From NCBI RefSeq assembly GCF_019059575.1, contig NW_024881694.1, forward strand, positions 744,001 to 808,000: 64,000 bases of DNA, written 5' to 3'. Position numbers and translations under genes: made by a program. Shown one piece after another: positions 1 to 10,500 of the stretch (positions are counted from its first letter, which is position 1; each line of letters opens with the position of its first letter). Source of the stretch: Amphibalanus amphitrite (lineage: Eukaryota; Arthropoda; Thecostraca; Balanomorpha; Balanidae). The notes under the pieces are model-generated. The model saw nothing but the letters and a program-made list of their open reading frames with translations. It did no database searches and was not told where the DNA came from.

Positions 1-732
1 GTGAACGCTAACAAAACGCAACTAATAACATTGGGTACCAAGCAAAATCTCCGTCAGTTACCGCCAATAGAAGTTGAATTTATGGGTGCTAAGGTTACGG
101 GATCCCTCACTATTCGAAACTTGGGGGTCACGTTTGATCAGAGTCTGTCTTTCTCAGATCACGTGACCGATGTCGTACGGCGTGGCACTGGTATCCTGAG
201 CGGTTTAGGCCACAGTAGACACTCGCTGCCCAGGGACACACTGACAATACTGGTGCAGGCTCTGGCGGTGTCTATTGTCCGGTATTGTATCAGTGTCTAT
301 GGCTGCTGCGGTGTGACCCAGCTGTCCAGAGTTCAGAAGCTACTGAACTTCGGTGCTCGGGTGGTGTCTGGCCGACGTAGGTATGACCATGTCAGCGATG
401 TCATGAAGACCCTGAAGTGGCTCTCTGCTGAGAACTTGTGGCGGTTTCATTCGGTGACTCTGCTCAAGAGAATGCTAGCTACGGGACAGCCTGAGTCGCT
501 GCGTGAAGGCATTGTTACCCGCCGCAGTGTTCATGGTAGGGACACCCGCCAAGCTGACTTTTTCGAGACCCCAGCGATCCGCACAGAGTCAGGCCGCCGA
601 CGGTTTCTTTATTCAGCCGTGACAACATACAACTCACTGCCACCAGCCGTGCAAGGCCTGGGGCCGCGGCAGTTCAAAGCCCAGTACCGAGCACTGCTAC
701 TCCGAGAGCAGTATGGCGATGAGGACCCGTGA
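1..732 (+). pseudogene. 5'-truncated non-LTR retrotransposon ORF, C-terminal end of reverse transcriptase polyprotein
   Basis: An open frame of 243 residues runs in from the window edge and ends at a stop at 730-732. It resembles the region after the reverse-transcriptase core in CR1/Jockey/I-type LINE proteins. Visible markers are NLGVTFDQSLSFSDHV, a VRYCISVYGCCGVTQLSRVQKL block, RRRYDHVSDVMKTLKWL and a terminal FKAQYRALLL. A clearly homologous but divergent copy lies on the minus strand at 33695-34328, with matching blocks such as RYCIALYGTCGVTQLHRVQKL. The frame is undamaged here, but the catalytic RT and endonuclease parts would lie to the left of the window or be absent. It sits in an intron of the USP24-like gene in the opposite orientation. 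The class is confident; the clade is not. Confidence 0.8.
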
Positions 733-844
733 GTGTGTTTTGTATGCGTGTGCTAAGAGCGAATGTTTTATCCATCACATCTTCCAAATGACATGACGCC
801 CGGAATAGCCGTTCTCGAATGGATGGGTTTGTCGCGACGTGAAA

Positions 845-875
<31 letters not shown>

Positions 876-876
876 A
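733..876 (+). repeat. LINE 3' UTR with tetranucleotide tail
   Basis: After the LINE stop codon comes a short non-coding stretch and then a run of AAAT units at about 842-876. A simple-repeat tail is typical of many LINE 3' ends. The insertion ends about 40 bases before the donor site of the USP24-like exon at 917. Confidence 0.65.
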
Positions 877-916
877 AGCAAAGAAGAAACAGACAGCAGA
901 AGCTCGACGAACTGAC

Positions 917-1058
917 CTTCCTTGGCGAGCCGGGTGGCGGCCAGCAGACACCTGCCGAGTGACTCCTCGCGTTTGTACGGGATCGACCACTGGTCCTTGC
1001 CGACGCGGCGCTCCAGCTGCAGTAGTTCGTCGTACGGAAACACCAGCGAGTTCTCCTC
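917..1058 (-). CDS. USP24: USP24-like ubiquitin carboxyl-terminal hydrolase, second coding exon
   Basis: On the minus strand the sequence reads an acceptor (CTCCTGCAG), then 142 nt of open frame, then a donor (AAGGAAG|GTCAGT). The encoded peptide starts EENSLVFPYDELLQLERRV and continues through DQWSIPYKREESLGRCLLAA to a lysine-rich end. The exon starts in phase 0, which matches the phase-0 end of the exon at 1360-1602, so the two join cleanly across a 301-nt intron. The exon ends in phase 1. The gene continues to the left beyond the window through an intron holding the LINE fragment. The assignment rests mainly on the first exon; this exon supports it through splicing phase and an acidic and aromatic composition that fits the USP24 N-terminal region. 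Confidence 0.7.
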
Positions 1059-1359
1059 CTGCAGGAGTGTGGAACAGAATATCAAATTAGAACAGGAATG
1101 GAAATAAAAGAACGGAGGAAAACAGCTGGATCTTAGTGAACATTCTAATCCATGATAATATAAAATCGAGTCTAATAAAACACTGAGTACTTAGAAAAGC
1201 TTTATAGTTATTTTAGTCATCGATCAAAAAACATACTGATAATAGAGCATCTCAAGTGAACAAAAACTAGGTACGCATGCCGAATGAGTTCCACACAACG
1301 GCTGTACTCATTGTTCAATAAAAGAAAAATCCAGCAAAACTAGTTTAGCCAATACTGAC

Positions 1360-1602
1360 CTCCCCAGTTGACATCTGCTGATCCTCCGATTTATCACCGT
1401 CCGCGAAATTGGTCGGTCCGGGCAGCGCCAGTGCTCGCGACGACGTGGGATACATGTTACTCTTGAAGTTCTCGTCTGTCAGGAACACCACCGCCTCGGA
1501 GATGTCGTTCTTGGCCATCCGCAGCGCGGCGCGAACTTCATCCTCGTCGGGAAAGCCCATGTCCATCAGCATCTTCACGTTGTCTTCCTCGTCCGTCTCC
1601 AT
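1360..1602 (-). CDS. USP24: USP24-like ubiquitin carboxyl-terminal hydrolase, first coding exon with UBA-like domain
   Basis: This 243-nt exon starts at ATG 1602-1600 and ends at a GAG|GTCAGT donor, giving 81 codons. The peptide starts METDEEDNVKMLMDMGFPDE and continues with RAALRMAKNDISEAVVFLTDE, a UBA-like fold signature (MGF loop and helix 3). It matches my recollection of the USP24 N-terminus, where a short acidic leader precedes a UBA-like domain with the 'ALRLAKNDINEAVALLT' pattern. USP24 is a very large cysteine deubiquitinase; its catalytic domain lies far downstream and is not in this window. No in-frame ATG lies just upstream. The 5' UTR continues to a likely acceptor near 1711, so the promoter lies further right. 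After residue 55 the peptide becomes low-complexity and less conserved. Confidence 0.85.
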
Positions 1603-1711
1603 GGCGGCGGCTCGACGCTTCAGAGCGAGTGTGAAGCGGCAAATCAAAGGGAGTCACTACGCTCCTTTGTCAGTGGGGCATCCTTTGATCCTTCTCTTGT
1701 GAACGCTGTCC
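1603..1711 (-). other. USP24: USP24-like 5' UTR part of first coding exon
   Basis: Upstream of the ATG the minus strand keeps a stop-rich, GC-moderate leader back to a plausible acceptor (ATTTTGCAG|GGACAG) at 1711. This implies at least one non-coding exon at higher coordinates. The exact exon start is inferred from the splice motif alone. Confidence 0.45.
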
Positions 1712-2738
1712 CTGCAAAATCATGAATTAGAAAATTTGTAGGTAAATTTTATCAGTTAATTGCTTTGCATTTAATTTACCTAAAAGCATACCCAAACCCA
1801 GCCAGAAATTCGGTTTGGCTCAAGACCCTTTTGCCCCAGCAACTCCGTCATGCCAGATTTGGACCAGTGTAAACGGAATGCCGTCGGAACAGGAGGTTTG
1901 GGTCGACATGGCTCCATTGAGTCCATTCTAGCCAGTCTTTGCCGTAGCGCTCTAGAGTTGGTATGGCTTAGGACCGCCAAGTCCGCCGCAAGACCGGCTC
2001 CCAGCCACGGCGTCCTACAGCCAGGTCCGGCTACCTCGTAGCTGCTCTGGCTTACTGTGGCTGAATTGCGGTTGAGGTATGGTACGGCTAAAGAGGCATA
2101 AGTCCAGCTATGGTTCGGGCGAGCTCTGGGATCGTGTGTCAGCTCCAGTAGAGCCCCAGACCTTGCCCGTACTTCGGCCGAAGCAAGTGCCAGAGCTAGC
2201 CACAATAAAACCAGATATGGCCCAGACCAATTTTGCTGGCTGGCTGCTGGGTACTAACCTAACCTATCAAAAATTATCCAAACTTAATTAAACAAAACCA
2301 AATCTAACCTTGCCTAACATGTTAGGTGAAATATTGATAGGCTAGGTTTTGATATGTTAGGTTTGGGTTAGTTAGATAACCTAGGTTTGATTAGGTTTGG
2401 TTATGTTTCAGCAGCAGCCCGACAGGATCTAAGCACTTGAACCTGCTGTCTCACCACAAAGCTACAAATCTGGCATCATGCAGCTATCCCATTCTGCAAG
2501 TGAGATGCAATTTAAACCAACAATCTCAAAATGTAGCTGGCTACAACTCAAAATCTCAAATTGGAGTCTGAAAATCGGCAAAACGCACAGTAATTTCTCG
2601 CCACCAGTGGGATTCAGATTCAAACCTGCAATCTCCATATTGACATAGAGCTAAAACATTGGTAGGCATCACACATGATCATTCTGCTCCACCAGCCAGA
2701 TTCCGCTCATCAATCAAATACACTATATCAATAGTACC
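1712..2738. other. Intergenic or intronic repeat-like DNA, no gene seen
   Basis: No convincing coding exon is seen. From about 2258 to 2410 there are repeated TAACC/GGTTA motifs on both strands. Around 2258-2370 a weak inverted repeat pairs CTAACCTAACCTATCAAAA-like sequence with its complement. It looks like a decayed hairpin repeat rather than telomeric DNA, because the motif is not a regular TTAGG array. Confidence 0.4.
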
Positions 2739-2740
2739 TA

Positions 2741-4106
2741 CAAGGTGTGCCAGAATTACCAAACATTTATTTTCTGACCAAAAGTATAATTGTGCTCGAT
2801 TCTAATGAGAATGACATACAAGCATGACAATTTTCCAAGACGTCCCTTAGCTATTGAGCTTGGACTGCATGCTTTCGGTGACCAGTCACGACTCGAGTCA
2901 ACTATTATCCTGAGTCAGAAAAGAGTAGTCCCTTTTCATTTTTAGCCTCAGCAGCCAAAAAGTAATCATGGTAAAAGAAGTGCAATTCTGAAATTCGTCA
3001 ACAGACTCTTGGCATGGTTCTTGCTGGAGAGCTCCAGCAGCTCATTTGCAAGCAGGCAGGGGGGGGTTGAGCAAATCACAGTTAAATCAGCGAGCGAAGC
3101 CAGAGAGAGCAGGAGATAACATGGTTGACAAGCCTGGGTGGGGCCAAAACAAACCGAGAAAACAAACAAACAAAACAGAGCACACACTGCAGTTGTCAAG
3201 CTGGTGGTTCCAATGACATGGTCAGCAAATGTCACAGATCTACCTGCAAGCTAGCTATACGACTGACCAGGACTAGCTACAAAACATCAGTCTTCTTTTC
3301 AGCACTATCTTTGACAAAATTTTAGAATTTGGGGCCTCTAGAATGAGAAATAGGCTGGTTGTAACGAAAAAGCAGCGCAAATCGCTGCAAGTCAGCCAAA
3401 AATCATATTATTTTCAACAAAAAGTGAAATAAGACACAGTTTGTGGTCTTCCAATTGAGGTATTTTGCTGGCCTTTGAACCACCAAAAAGGTCATGCCTC
3501 ATGTGTGGATGTCAGATGGCGACAACGCCCCAACAGGGCAGTGGCCAGGCATCTGTCAAAAATCAGTGAGACATTTTGAGCCACGGTGCACTCATCCAGC
3601 TTCATGTGACACTCCAAACATGGCTGTTAACAAAGAGTATCACTGTGGTAATATTCTAGCATTACAAGAGCTAAATGTCGTGAGCCCAACGTTCATGAAC
3701 GGATTTGTTTTGGAAACCAAATCTGTTGGAAGCCAAAGGTCGGGCCATATTCAGGCATAGAGGTTCTTCACTTTAGATGTCAAAAACAACTCAACAGTGG
3801 TCGATGAAGGCCGAAATTTTTGCTTTTGGGGAGAGTGCCTTGTCAGCTGGAAAGTTAAGATAAAAATTTAATCGAAAATATTTCTAATATGCTTCAGCGA
3901 GAGGCCAATGAAAACCATCCAACAACCAGTTTCGGGAGACTCATAAAACACATCTTAATTGCAAGTGCTACTTCGTAGCCACCCTAGTTGGTCTGTTGAC
4001 TACCTATATAGAACAGTACCTAAAAAGAAAAAAGTGCAATTATTTGTTCCTTATCTTTCTTATTATTTTTCCTGATTAAGTGTTTGCTCAATTCTGAGAC
4101 ACCCTG
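2741..4106. mobile_element. Degenerate mariner-like DNA transposon remnant
   Basis: The left end reads CAAGGTGTGCCAGAATTACC and the right end, reverse-complemented, reads CAGGGTGTCTCAGAATTG, so the termini are imperfect inverted repeats. Both ends are flanked by TA (2739-2740 and 4107-4108), the target duplication of Tc1/mariner elements. The 1.37-kb length fits a mariner, but no transposase frame with the expected catalytic residues is visible in the interior. The element is therefore an old or non-autonomous copy. Confidence 0.5.
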
Positions 4107-4984
4107 TACGTTTGACTATGAAACAGGAGACCACCCCGAGGCCACAGCCCGAAACACTGTCACTGTCTTTCGCTGTTTAGGTATTGCAGCGCAGGCAATG
4201 CGACGCCTGCTCTATGACTTCGTGATTTTCACCCAAAGAACAACTATAATATTTTAACTGAATTTGTGAACCTGATGACAGCAGTGCTCGAATTGGATTT
4301 AAATTGTTTTAGCCCCGCCCCCTCACGCACTAGCAGCACCGGCATCACGCCTAGTCCCAGACCACGAGAAGATCAGGAAACAAACAAATCCCCTACACGC
4401 AAAAATTACATTTGACTCAACCAATTACACCGAACGCTTACCTGGATATTCTTAAGCCACACAGGACCTGTAACCAACCATTTAATTATTTATTTAACCA
4501 GCACCTTTACATGCTTCCGCGATGTGGGAGAGGCACTGAACGCATTTGTAGACATAAACTGCGCAAGAGTTGCATACACGATGTTTCAAGAGGATTAATT
4601 ATAAAAATAATATTATCATCATTTTCAAGTAAATTTGAATAAAAAAACAAAATAAAACAAAATAAAAGAAAATAAAAGAAAACAAATAACATCTTTGTAG
4701 ATTTTAAAACATTGAGTAAAGCAAAATTAAAATATTCTTGATTAAGGGAAGCTGCCCCTAAAATAATAACTGGGTTTACATAGCATATTTGACGAGGCTC
4801 TAGCTCGTTGATTTGGCGATAATTTCGATGCAGTGGTCTTCAGATATTTAGAGGGGATCATTTTGTAAATTGTTAAGCACCATTGGCATCTTTTGCAACA
4901 TCACGGGCGGAGATATAAGCTTGCAGCAAACCCCATGTAAACCCGTCTAATAAATCAGCCACCCGCCGGCCGCTGGGGGCATAT
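4107..4984. other. AT-rich non-coding DNA with A-rich tract
   Basis: Nothing coding is supported. An A-rich tract of AAAAC, AAAAT and AAAAG units lies at 4640-4688 and could be an old retroelement tail. Confidence 0.4.
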
Positions 4985-5121
4985 AGGCGGCGGAACGGGG
5001 AGGGCACCGGGGCACCGTGGCCCCCTTTGATTTGGGTATTTTAACATTAGCCCTATGAGCGTTGCATGGAAAGAATGGGATCAAAAGTCGTCAGTGCCCC
5101 TCCCCCCCCTTTACTTCTGCG
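4985..5121. repeat. Partial older copy of the hAT MITE that follows
   Basis: The sequence from ATAGGCGGCGGAACGGGGAG through the TTGCATGGAAAGAATGG block to a C-run parallels the neighbouring copy at 5130-5271. It lacks the expected GTTCCGCCGC right end. The younger copy is inserted just downstream, giving a tandem-like appearance. Confidence 0.6.
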
Positions 5122-5129
5122 ACGATATC

Positions 5130-6246
5130 CATGTAGGCGGCGGAACGGGGAGGGCACCGGGGCAATGGGCAATGGGCATCGTGCCCCCTTTGATTTTGGC
5201 TTTTTTACATTAGCGCTATAGGCGTTGCATGGAAAGAATGGAACCAAAAGTCGGCAGTGCCCCCCCCCCCCTTAACCCTAGAACGCCTAGGGGGGGGGGG
5301 GGGTTGTATCAACCCCCCCCCCCCCCTGAGGTTTTTTCGAAGTGCACGCTAAACGGCTTGTCGTAGCGGGCTGAAATTTTCAACACCCTCTGGGGCAACC
5401 TTTGCGCATCTTTTGCCGAAAAAAAAATTGATCGGGTCATATCAGGTCACGGAGTTATGACGTCATAAGAGGTACAGCCTCCGGCCGACAGTTACCAAAC
5501 GTGTGCGCCGAATCCCTAGGTTTTCTGCCGGTGATACCCACATTGTTTGATGTATCATGATGAAACTTCCCATGCATGTTGGGGCAAGCATTGGCTATCG
5601 TGTGGTGCAAGAAAATTGACCGGGTCAGGTCAGGTCACGGAGTTATGACGTCATAAGAGGTACAGCCTCCGGCCGGATTTTCACGAAGTGTGTACCGAGT
5701 CCCGAGGTTTTCTGCTGATGCTATCCACATTGCAGTGGATATCCACATATCTTTTCTGAGTCGTTACCTACAGTATTTATAGCGGAGCAGTGGTCAACAG
5801 CCGACGAATCGGGACAAACACCGGAGGGTGATGTGACACCATATCACTCATCAGCAATAGGCCTCTTACTTTTATAGGGTAAATACACCAAAAACACCAT
5901 ATATGATGCAGAATTGAGTGGGGAATACGTTGTTGAAGGTTTGAAGTTAATATCTCCCACCGTTTTGCCGCAATCGTTGCGCAAAGTTGAAAAAGTTTGA
6001 TTTTTTCGGAAAATTTGACCTTTGACCGGTCATAAGTAGGTCAAATGTTGACCTAGGACCAAAAAATATACCACCAATCGCGAGATCTCGTTGAGAGCAA
6101 TCCGTTGGTTTTTTCCGCTAAGCTCTACGACCTTCCGTTTCGAAACGCCAGGGGGGGGTCGTAACAACCCCCCCCCCCTGGTCGTTCGTGTTATGAGAAA
6201 TGGCCTGGTCGTGCGAGGGTTAATTGAAGGTGTTCCGCCGCTACTG
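5130..6246. mobile_element. hAT-type MITE interrupted by a nested TTAA-type MITE
   Basis: The ends are CATGTAGGCGGCGGAAC and GTTCCGCCGCTACTG, imperfect inverted repeats. They are flanked by perfect 8-bp duplications ACGATATC at 5122-5129 and 6247-6254, which fits the hAT superfamily. The MITE itself is about 169 bp (5130-5271 plus 6224-6246). The rest is a second element inserted at TTAA. An uninterrupted relative is at 40669-40827 in the opposite orientation. No transposase is encoded, so the element would depend on one supplied in trans. Confidence 0.88.
5272..6223. mobile_element. TTAA-flanked MITE (piggyBac-like) nested in hAT MITE
   Basis: The element starts TTAACCCTAGAACGCC and ends GTCGTGCGAGGGTTAA. 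TTAA is at both borders (5272-5275 and 6220-6223) and is present once at the empty site in the relative at 40692-40695. G-run and C-run segments lie just inside each end (5290-5327 and 6150-6179). The interior has repeated GGTCAGGTCA-type motifs and no transposase. TTAA duplication and CCC-starting termini fit piggyBac; Kolobok-type elements also use TTAA. Confidence 0.85.
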
Positions 6247-6424
6247 ACGATATCGTCGCAACGCGAAGAGATAGAGAAACGAAACTTTGCACACTTCATT
6301 TCTGAATACCTAGCCAAGATTTTGTCCAAATTTGGTGTCGATCCCATTTGAAATGACGTCAAAGTGACGTCAGAAGTCAACTTATAGATTTGCGACACTC
6401 AGTTTCATCATGATATATCCGATC

Positions 6425-6583
6425 AGAGGCGGATCCAGCTCAGAGTTTTGGGGGAGCAAACCATAACAATTTATCGATTCTTTCCATGCCTCGTCCATAG
6501 GCGTAATGTTAAAATTATGCCGTTTGGGGGGGGGGGGGGCAAATGCCCATTTTGCCCCCCCCCCCCTGGATCCGCCGCTGTAT
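6425..6583. mobile_element. Short hAT-type MITE
   Basis: Inverted ends CAGAGGCGGATCCAG and CTGGATCCGCCGCTG enclose about 159 bp with a G-run/C-run hairpin in the middle (6525-6566). The flanks TATCCGAT and TATCTGAT match at 7 of 8 positions, as expected for an ageing 8-bp hAT duplication. Confidence 0.75.
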
Positions 6584-6757
6584 CTGATTTATGAGACCGA
6601 CTATAAAGGCCCATTGGTCAGGAACTAGTTGGAAAAGTACTTAGATGTTTTAGGATGACAGCAGGTGCTGTCTAGTTCATTTACAGTTGAGTTTCATGCT
6701 CAGCGACATCAGAAAAGGTCCATATCGGCAAACGACAAAACTTTATGACGTCACTGT

Positions 6758-6874
6758 TGTGCCGGCTGCTTAGATGTAGGCAGCCGGATAAGTGTCACGT
6801 GAATATGTCACGTTCTGTGTTATTTGTGTTGTGTGTGATAGTGAGCGAAAAATACAGATTAGCATCACGCCACA
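6758..6874 (+). repeat. 5' LTR, 117 bp
   Basis: It begins TGTGCCGGCTGC and ends CACGCCACA, giving canonical TG...CA borders. It matches the 3' LTR base for base. A GCTGCTTAGATGTAGGCAGC hairpin lies near its start. At 117 bp it is unusually short for an LTR carrying promoter and polyadenylation functions. Confidence 0.95.
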
Positions 6875-6890
6875 TGGTGTCAGAAGTGGG
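6875..6890 (+). promoter_or_regulatory. Primer binding site
   Basis: TGGTGTCAGAAGTGGG directly abuts the 5' LTR, the position where a tRNA 3' end primes minus-strand synthesis. The leading TGG pairs with the CCA end of a tRNA. I cannot name the tRNA. Confidence 0.7.
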
Positions 6891-6991
6891 GTATCTTATT
6901 TGTAAATATTTTGTATTTTTTCACATAGACCTGAAATGATTAACTTTCGATTGGAACAAAATATCTGATATACTTTCATGCAATCACTGCT

Positions 6992-7594
6992 ATGGCCAAC
7001 TTGCCTCTGCCAGGTCCGTTAAAACTGAGACAAAACCACGATAATTTAGACACAACATGGAAGCTATGGCATCGACAGTGGAAAAACTACTCCATTGCCA
7101 CAGGCTTACAAGAGAAGCCAGATGAGGTACAGGTTGCCACATTCCTGACGTGCATCGGTCCGGAGGCTCTGCTGATATTGGATGGTCTGTGCACAAGTGA
7201 AGAAGAACAGGCATCCGTGTCTTCGGTCGTAGCAAAGTTCCAAGCCTACTGCGTGGTCAAACCAAACGAAACGTACGAACGGTACAAGTTTAACATACGT
7301 AAGCAAGAAAACCAGGAGAAGGTGGACGAGTACGTTACAAGCCTGAGACAACTAGCAAAAACATGCAACTTTGGATCCCTGGAGGAAAGTCTAATCCGAG
7401 ACCGGGTGATTATCGGTATACAAGACGACAACGTCAGACGAAGGCTTCTACAAGAAAATGAGTTGACATTGAACCAAGCGATGCAGACCATAAGAGCTCA
7501 TGAGACAGCATCTGATCAGATGAAGGCGATGACTCAGAAGACTCAGCAAGAGACACAACCTTGCTTCACACCAAGTGCCGACCTTCATGGGTAG
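6992..7594 (+). CDS. gag: Gag-like protein of Mag-like retrotransposon
   Basis: This 200-residue frame starts at the first good ATG after the primer site. It shows the capsid-like helical composition of retrotransposon Gag, with W-rich segments (TWKLWHRQWKNY, residues about 22-33) and the FNIRKQENQEKVDEYVTSLR segment typical of retrotransposon_gag (Pfam-type) proteins. It acts in particle assembly around the RNA. The zinc knuckles are not in this frame; they are encoded at the start of the overlapping pol frame, so they reach Gag only in the frameshifted product. It ends LHG* at 7594. Confidence 0.9.
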   Translation: MANLPLPGPLKLRQNHDNLDTTWKLWHRQWKNYSIATGLQEKPDEVQVATFLTCIGPEALLILDGLCTSEEEQASVSSVVAKFQAYCVVKPNETYERYKFNIRKQENQEKVDEYVTSLRQLAKTCNFGSLEESLIRDRVIIGIQDDNVRRRLLQENELTLNQAMQTIRAHETASDQMKAMTQKTQQETQPCFTPSADLHG

Positions 7595-10500
7595 AGGAAG
7601 AGGTCAACAACGGAGAATAACTCCAACCATTGGATGGTGCAAATACTGTGGGACAAAACACACGTTCAAAAAAGAACAGTGCCCAGCCTGGGGAAAGACC
7701 TGTCAGATCTGTGGTCGCCTGAACCATGTCGCCGCAAAGTGTAGACGAGCCCGTGTAGAGATGTTGGACATGGCTGACTCATACGTACCGAATGGTATGG
7801 AGTGCGATGAACCAAGCTCTGCACAAGAAACACACCTTAACTCATTTGGTGTTGAGATTCAAACAGCAACTCAACAGGGAGAGCAAACTAATCTGTTAGA
7901 AGAGACGAGTCACATTCTGCATGTGAGCACCGGTGCAATGTCACAGCCACGGAGCGGCAAGATACATGCTCACTTGATGATAGGCAACAATCATATTGAG
8001 CGGTTTCAGCTCGACACTGGAGCCGGTGTCAATGTGATACCCCAGCACGTCTACAAGAAGGCATGCGATGACCCCCTCCTAAAGAAGCTTCAGCCATGTC
8101 AGATGTCGCTTGTCATGTACAATGGATCGACCAGTGCGGTGAAGGGGCGATGCAAACTGACGGTGACGAACCCCATGACGATGAAGGAGTATCAGGTGGA
8201 ATTCTTTGTAGTACCACAAGACTATACTCCATTATTAGGGGTCAGTGCTGTACAGGACTTGGAACTCATCAATGTCAACCACGCCAACATCATGACCGTG
8301 CATCAAGCCAGTAACGTGACCACGGGAGGAGCCGCCGGAGAAAAAGAGGCACTCGTCGCCGAATACAAGGATGTTTTCACCGGGACAGGCCGATTCCGAG
8401 AGAAACTGAAGCTTGAAGTAGTTCCAGAGGCTAAACAGCATCAGGCGGCGACGAGGTCAGTTCCAGTGGCACTGGAAGACAGCCTCAAACAGGAGCTGGA
8501 TCGTCTTACCAGTGAAGGCATCATCACACCTGTGGAAGTGCCCACTGACTGGGTGTCTGCCTTAGTCGTAGTGAAGAAGCCGAATGGCAGCCTTCGACTC
8601 TGCTTGGATCCCAAACCGCTGAACAAAGAGCTGAAAAGAAACAAGTACCCGATTCCGACAGTTGATGACCTGACGTGCCGACTGGAGAAGGCAAAGGTGT
8701 TCACTGTTTGCGACGCAAAAAACGGATATTGGCACGTCGAACTCGAAGAAGAAAGTAGCTTCTTGACTACATTTGGAACACCCTGGGGACGGTATAGATG
8801 GAACCGCCTACCATTTGGTATAGCCGTGGCATCAGAAGAATTTCAAAGAAGGCTAAACCAAGAGCTAGAAGGTCTAGATGGCATAAAGGCTATTGCCGAC
8901 GACATTCTGATCTACGGAGAAGGCGACACATACGAAGAGGCTGTCACAGATCATGACAGGAAACTGAAAGCTCTACTAGAAAGATGTAGAGAAAGAGGTA
9001 TAAGATTGAACATGAACAAGATGAAGCTGAAACAAAAACAAGTAGCCTACATGGGTCACCTATTCACGGATCGAGGTCTACAAGTTGACCCAGAGAAGAC
9101 GCGTGCTATCCAATCCATGCCAGCCCCAAAAGATAAGAAAGGTGTGCAGAGGCTGCTGGGAATGGTCAACTATCTTCAAAAGTTTTCCCCAAACCTGTCG
9201 AAAGTAGCAGCACCACTCCGTCAGCTTCTGAAGGATGATGCACCTTTCCTTTTTGACGACTGCATCCACGGCGAGGCTCTACGAGCCATAAAGAAGCTGA
9301 TCGTCGAGGCACCTGTTCTGAAATACTTCAGTACCAAAGACGAAACTAGTCTCCAGGTGGACGCGTCTCAAGAGGGGCTTGGTGCGTGTCTAATGCAATG
9401 CGGTCAGCCAGTCGCCTATGCCTCTCGAACGCTCACCAACGCTGAGAGACACTATGCCCAAATCGAAAAAGAAATGCTCGCGATTGTCTACGGACTGAAC
9501 AAGTTCGAACGGTACACCTTGGGAAGAGAGGTGACGATACAGTCGGACCACAAGCCATTGGAACAGATCCAGCTCAAAAGCCTCGCTGAAACACCGAAAC
9601 GCTTGCAACGGATGATGCTAGCGGTGCAGAAATTCGACTTCCATATAGAGTACAAAAGGGGAGTTGACATGCATCTAGCCGATACACTTAGCAGAGCTCA
9701 GCTCCCGGATACGAACACGGAACATCTGGATGAAATATACTATGCTTCACTTGGAAGATGCCAAGAAGAAGCTAACATAGAACAACTGGAGATAGAAGAC
9801 TACCTGCCGATATCTGACAAAACGGCTATTTTCCTGAGAACAGAGTCAGAAAACGACATGGAAGCATGCACACTCGCAGAACTCATCAGCAAAGGATGGC
9901 CAAAACATAAAAGTGATGTACCGATGGAAGCACGCAGGTATTTCGATCTCAGGAGCACGTTATCTGTCAACAAGGGAGTAATATTTAAAGGTGATCGAAT
10001 TTTCGTACCTGTCAGCGCAAGGCGCTACATGCTGGAACGCGTGCACTTGTCGCATGCTGGAGTGCAAACGTGCATGCGTAGAGCAAGAGAAGCCCTGTAC
10101 TGGCCAAACATGAACGAAGACATAAAAGACTATGTCTCCAAATGTACAGCATGTGCGGCTTATCAGCCAGCCCAACAGAAAGAGACACTCGTATCCTACA
10201 AAGTACCAGCAAGACCATGGGAGAGGATCGGCTGTGACCTCATGGAGTTTGCAGGCTGGTCATATCTAGTCACTGTAGATTACTATTCCGACTTCATAGA
10301 ATGCGACAGAGTGCACAACAAGACAACGAAAGAAATCATCAGACTGCTAAAAGGACATATGGCACGCTATGGTATTCCAATGGAGCTCGTCAGCGACAAT
10401 GGCCCTCCCTTCAACTCAAGGGATTTCAGGGAGTTCGCTGAGATGTACGAATTCAAACACACAACGAGTTCTCCCGGATATCCACAGTCTAACGGAAAGG

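Noticed and set aside
2258..2410. Telomere-like CCTAA/TTAGG motifs
   Set aside because: The motifs are irregular, occur on both strands and never form a run of more than two units, so they look like a decayed hairpin repeat.
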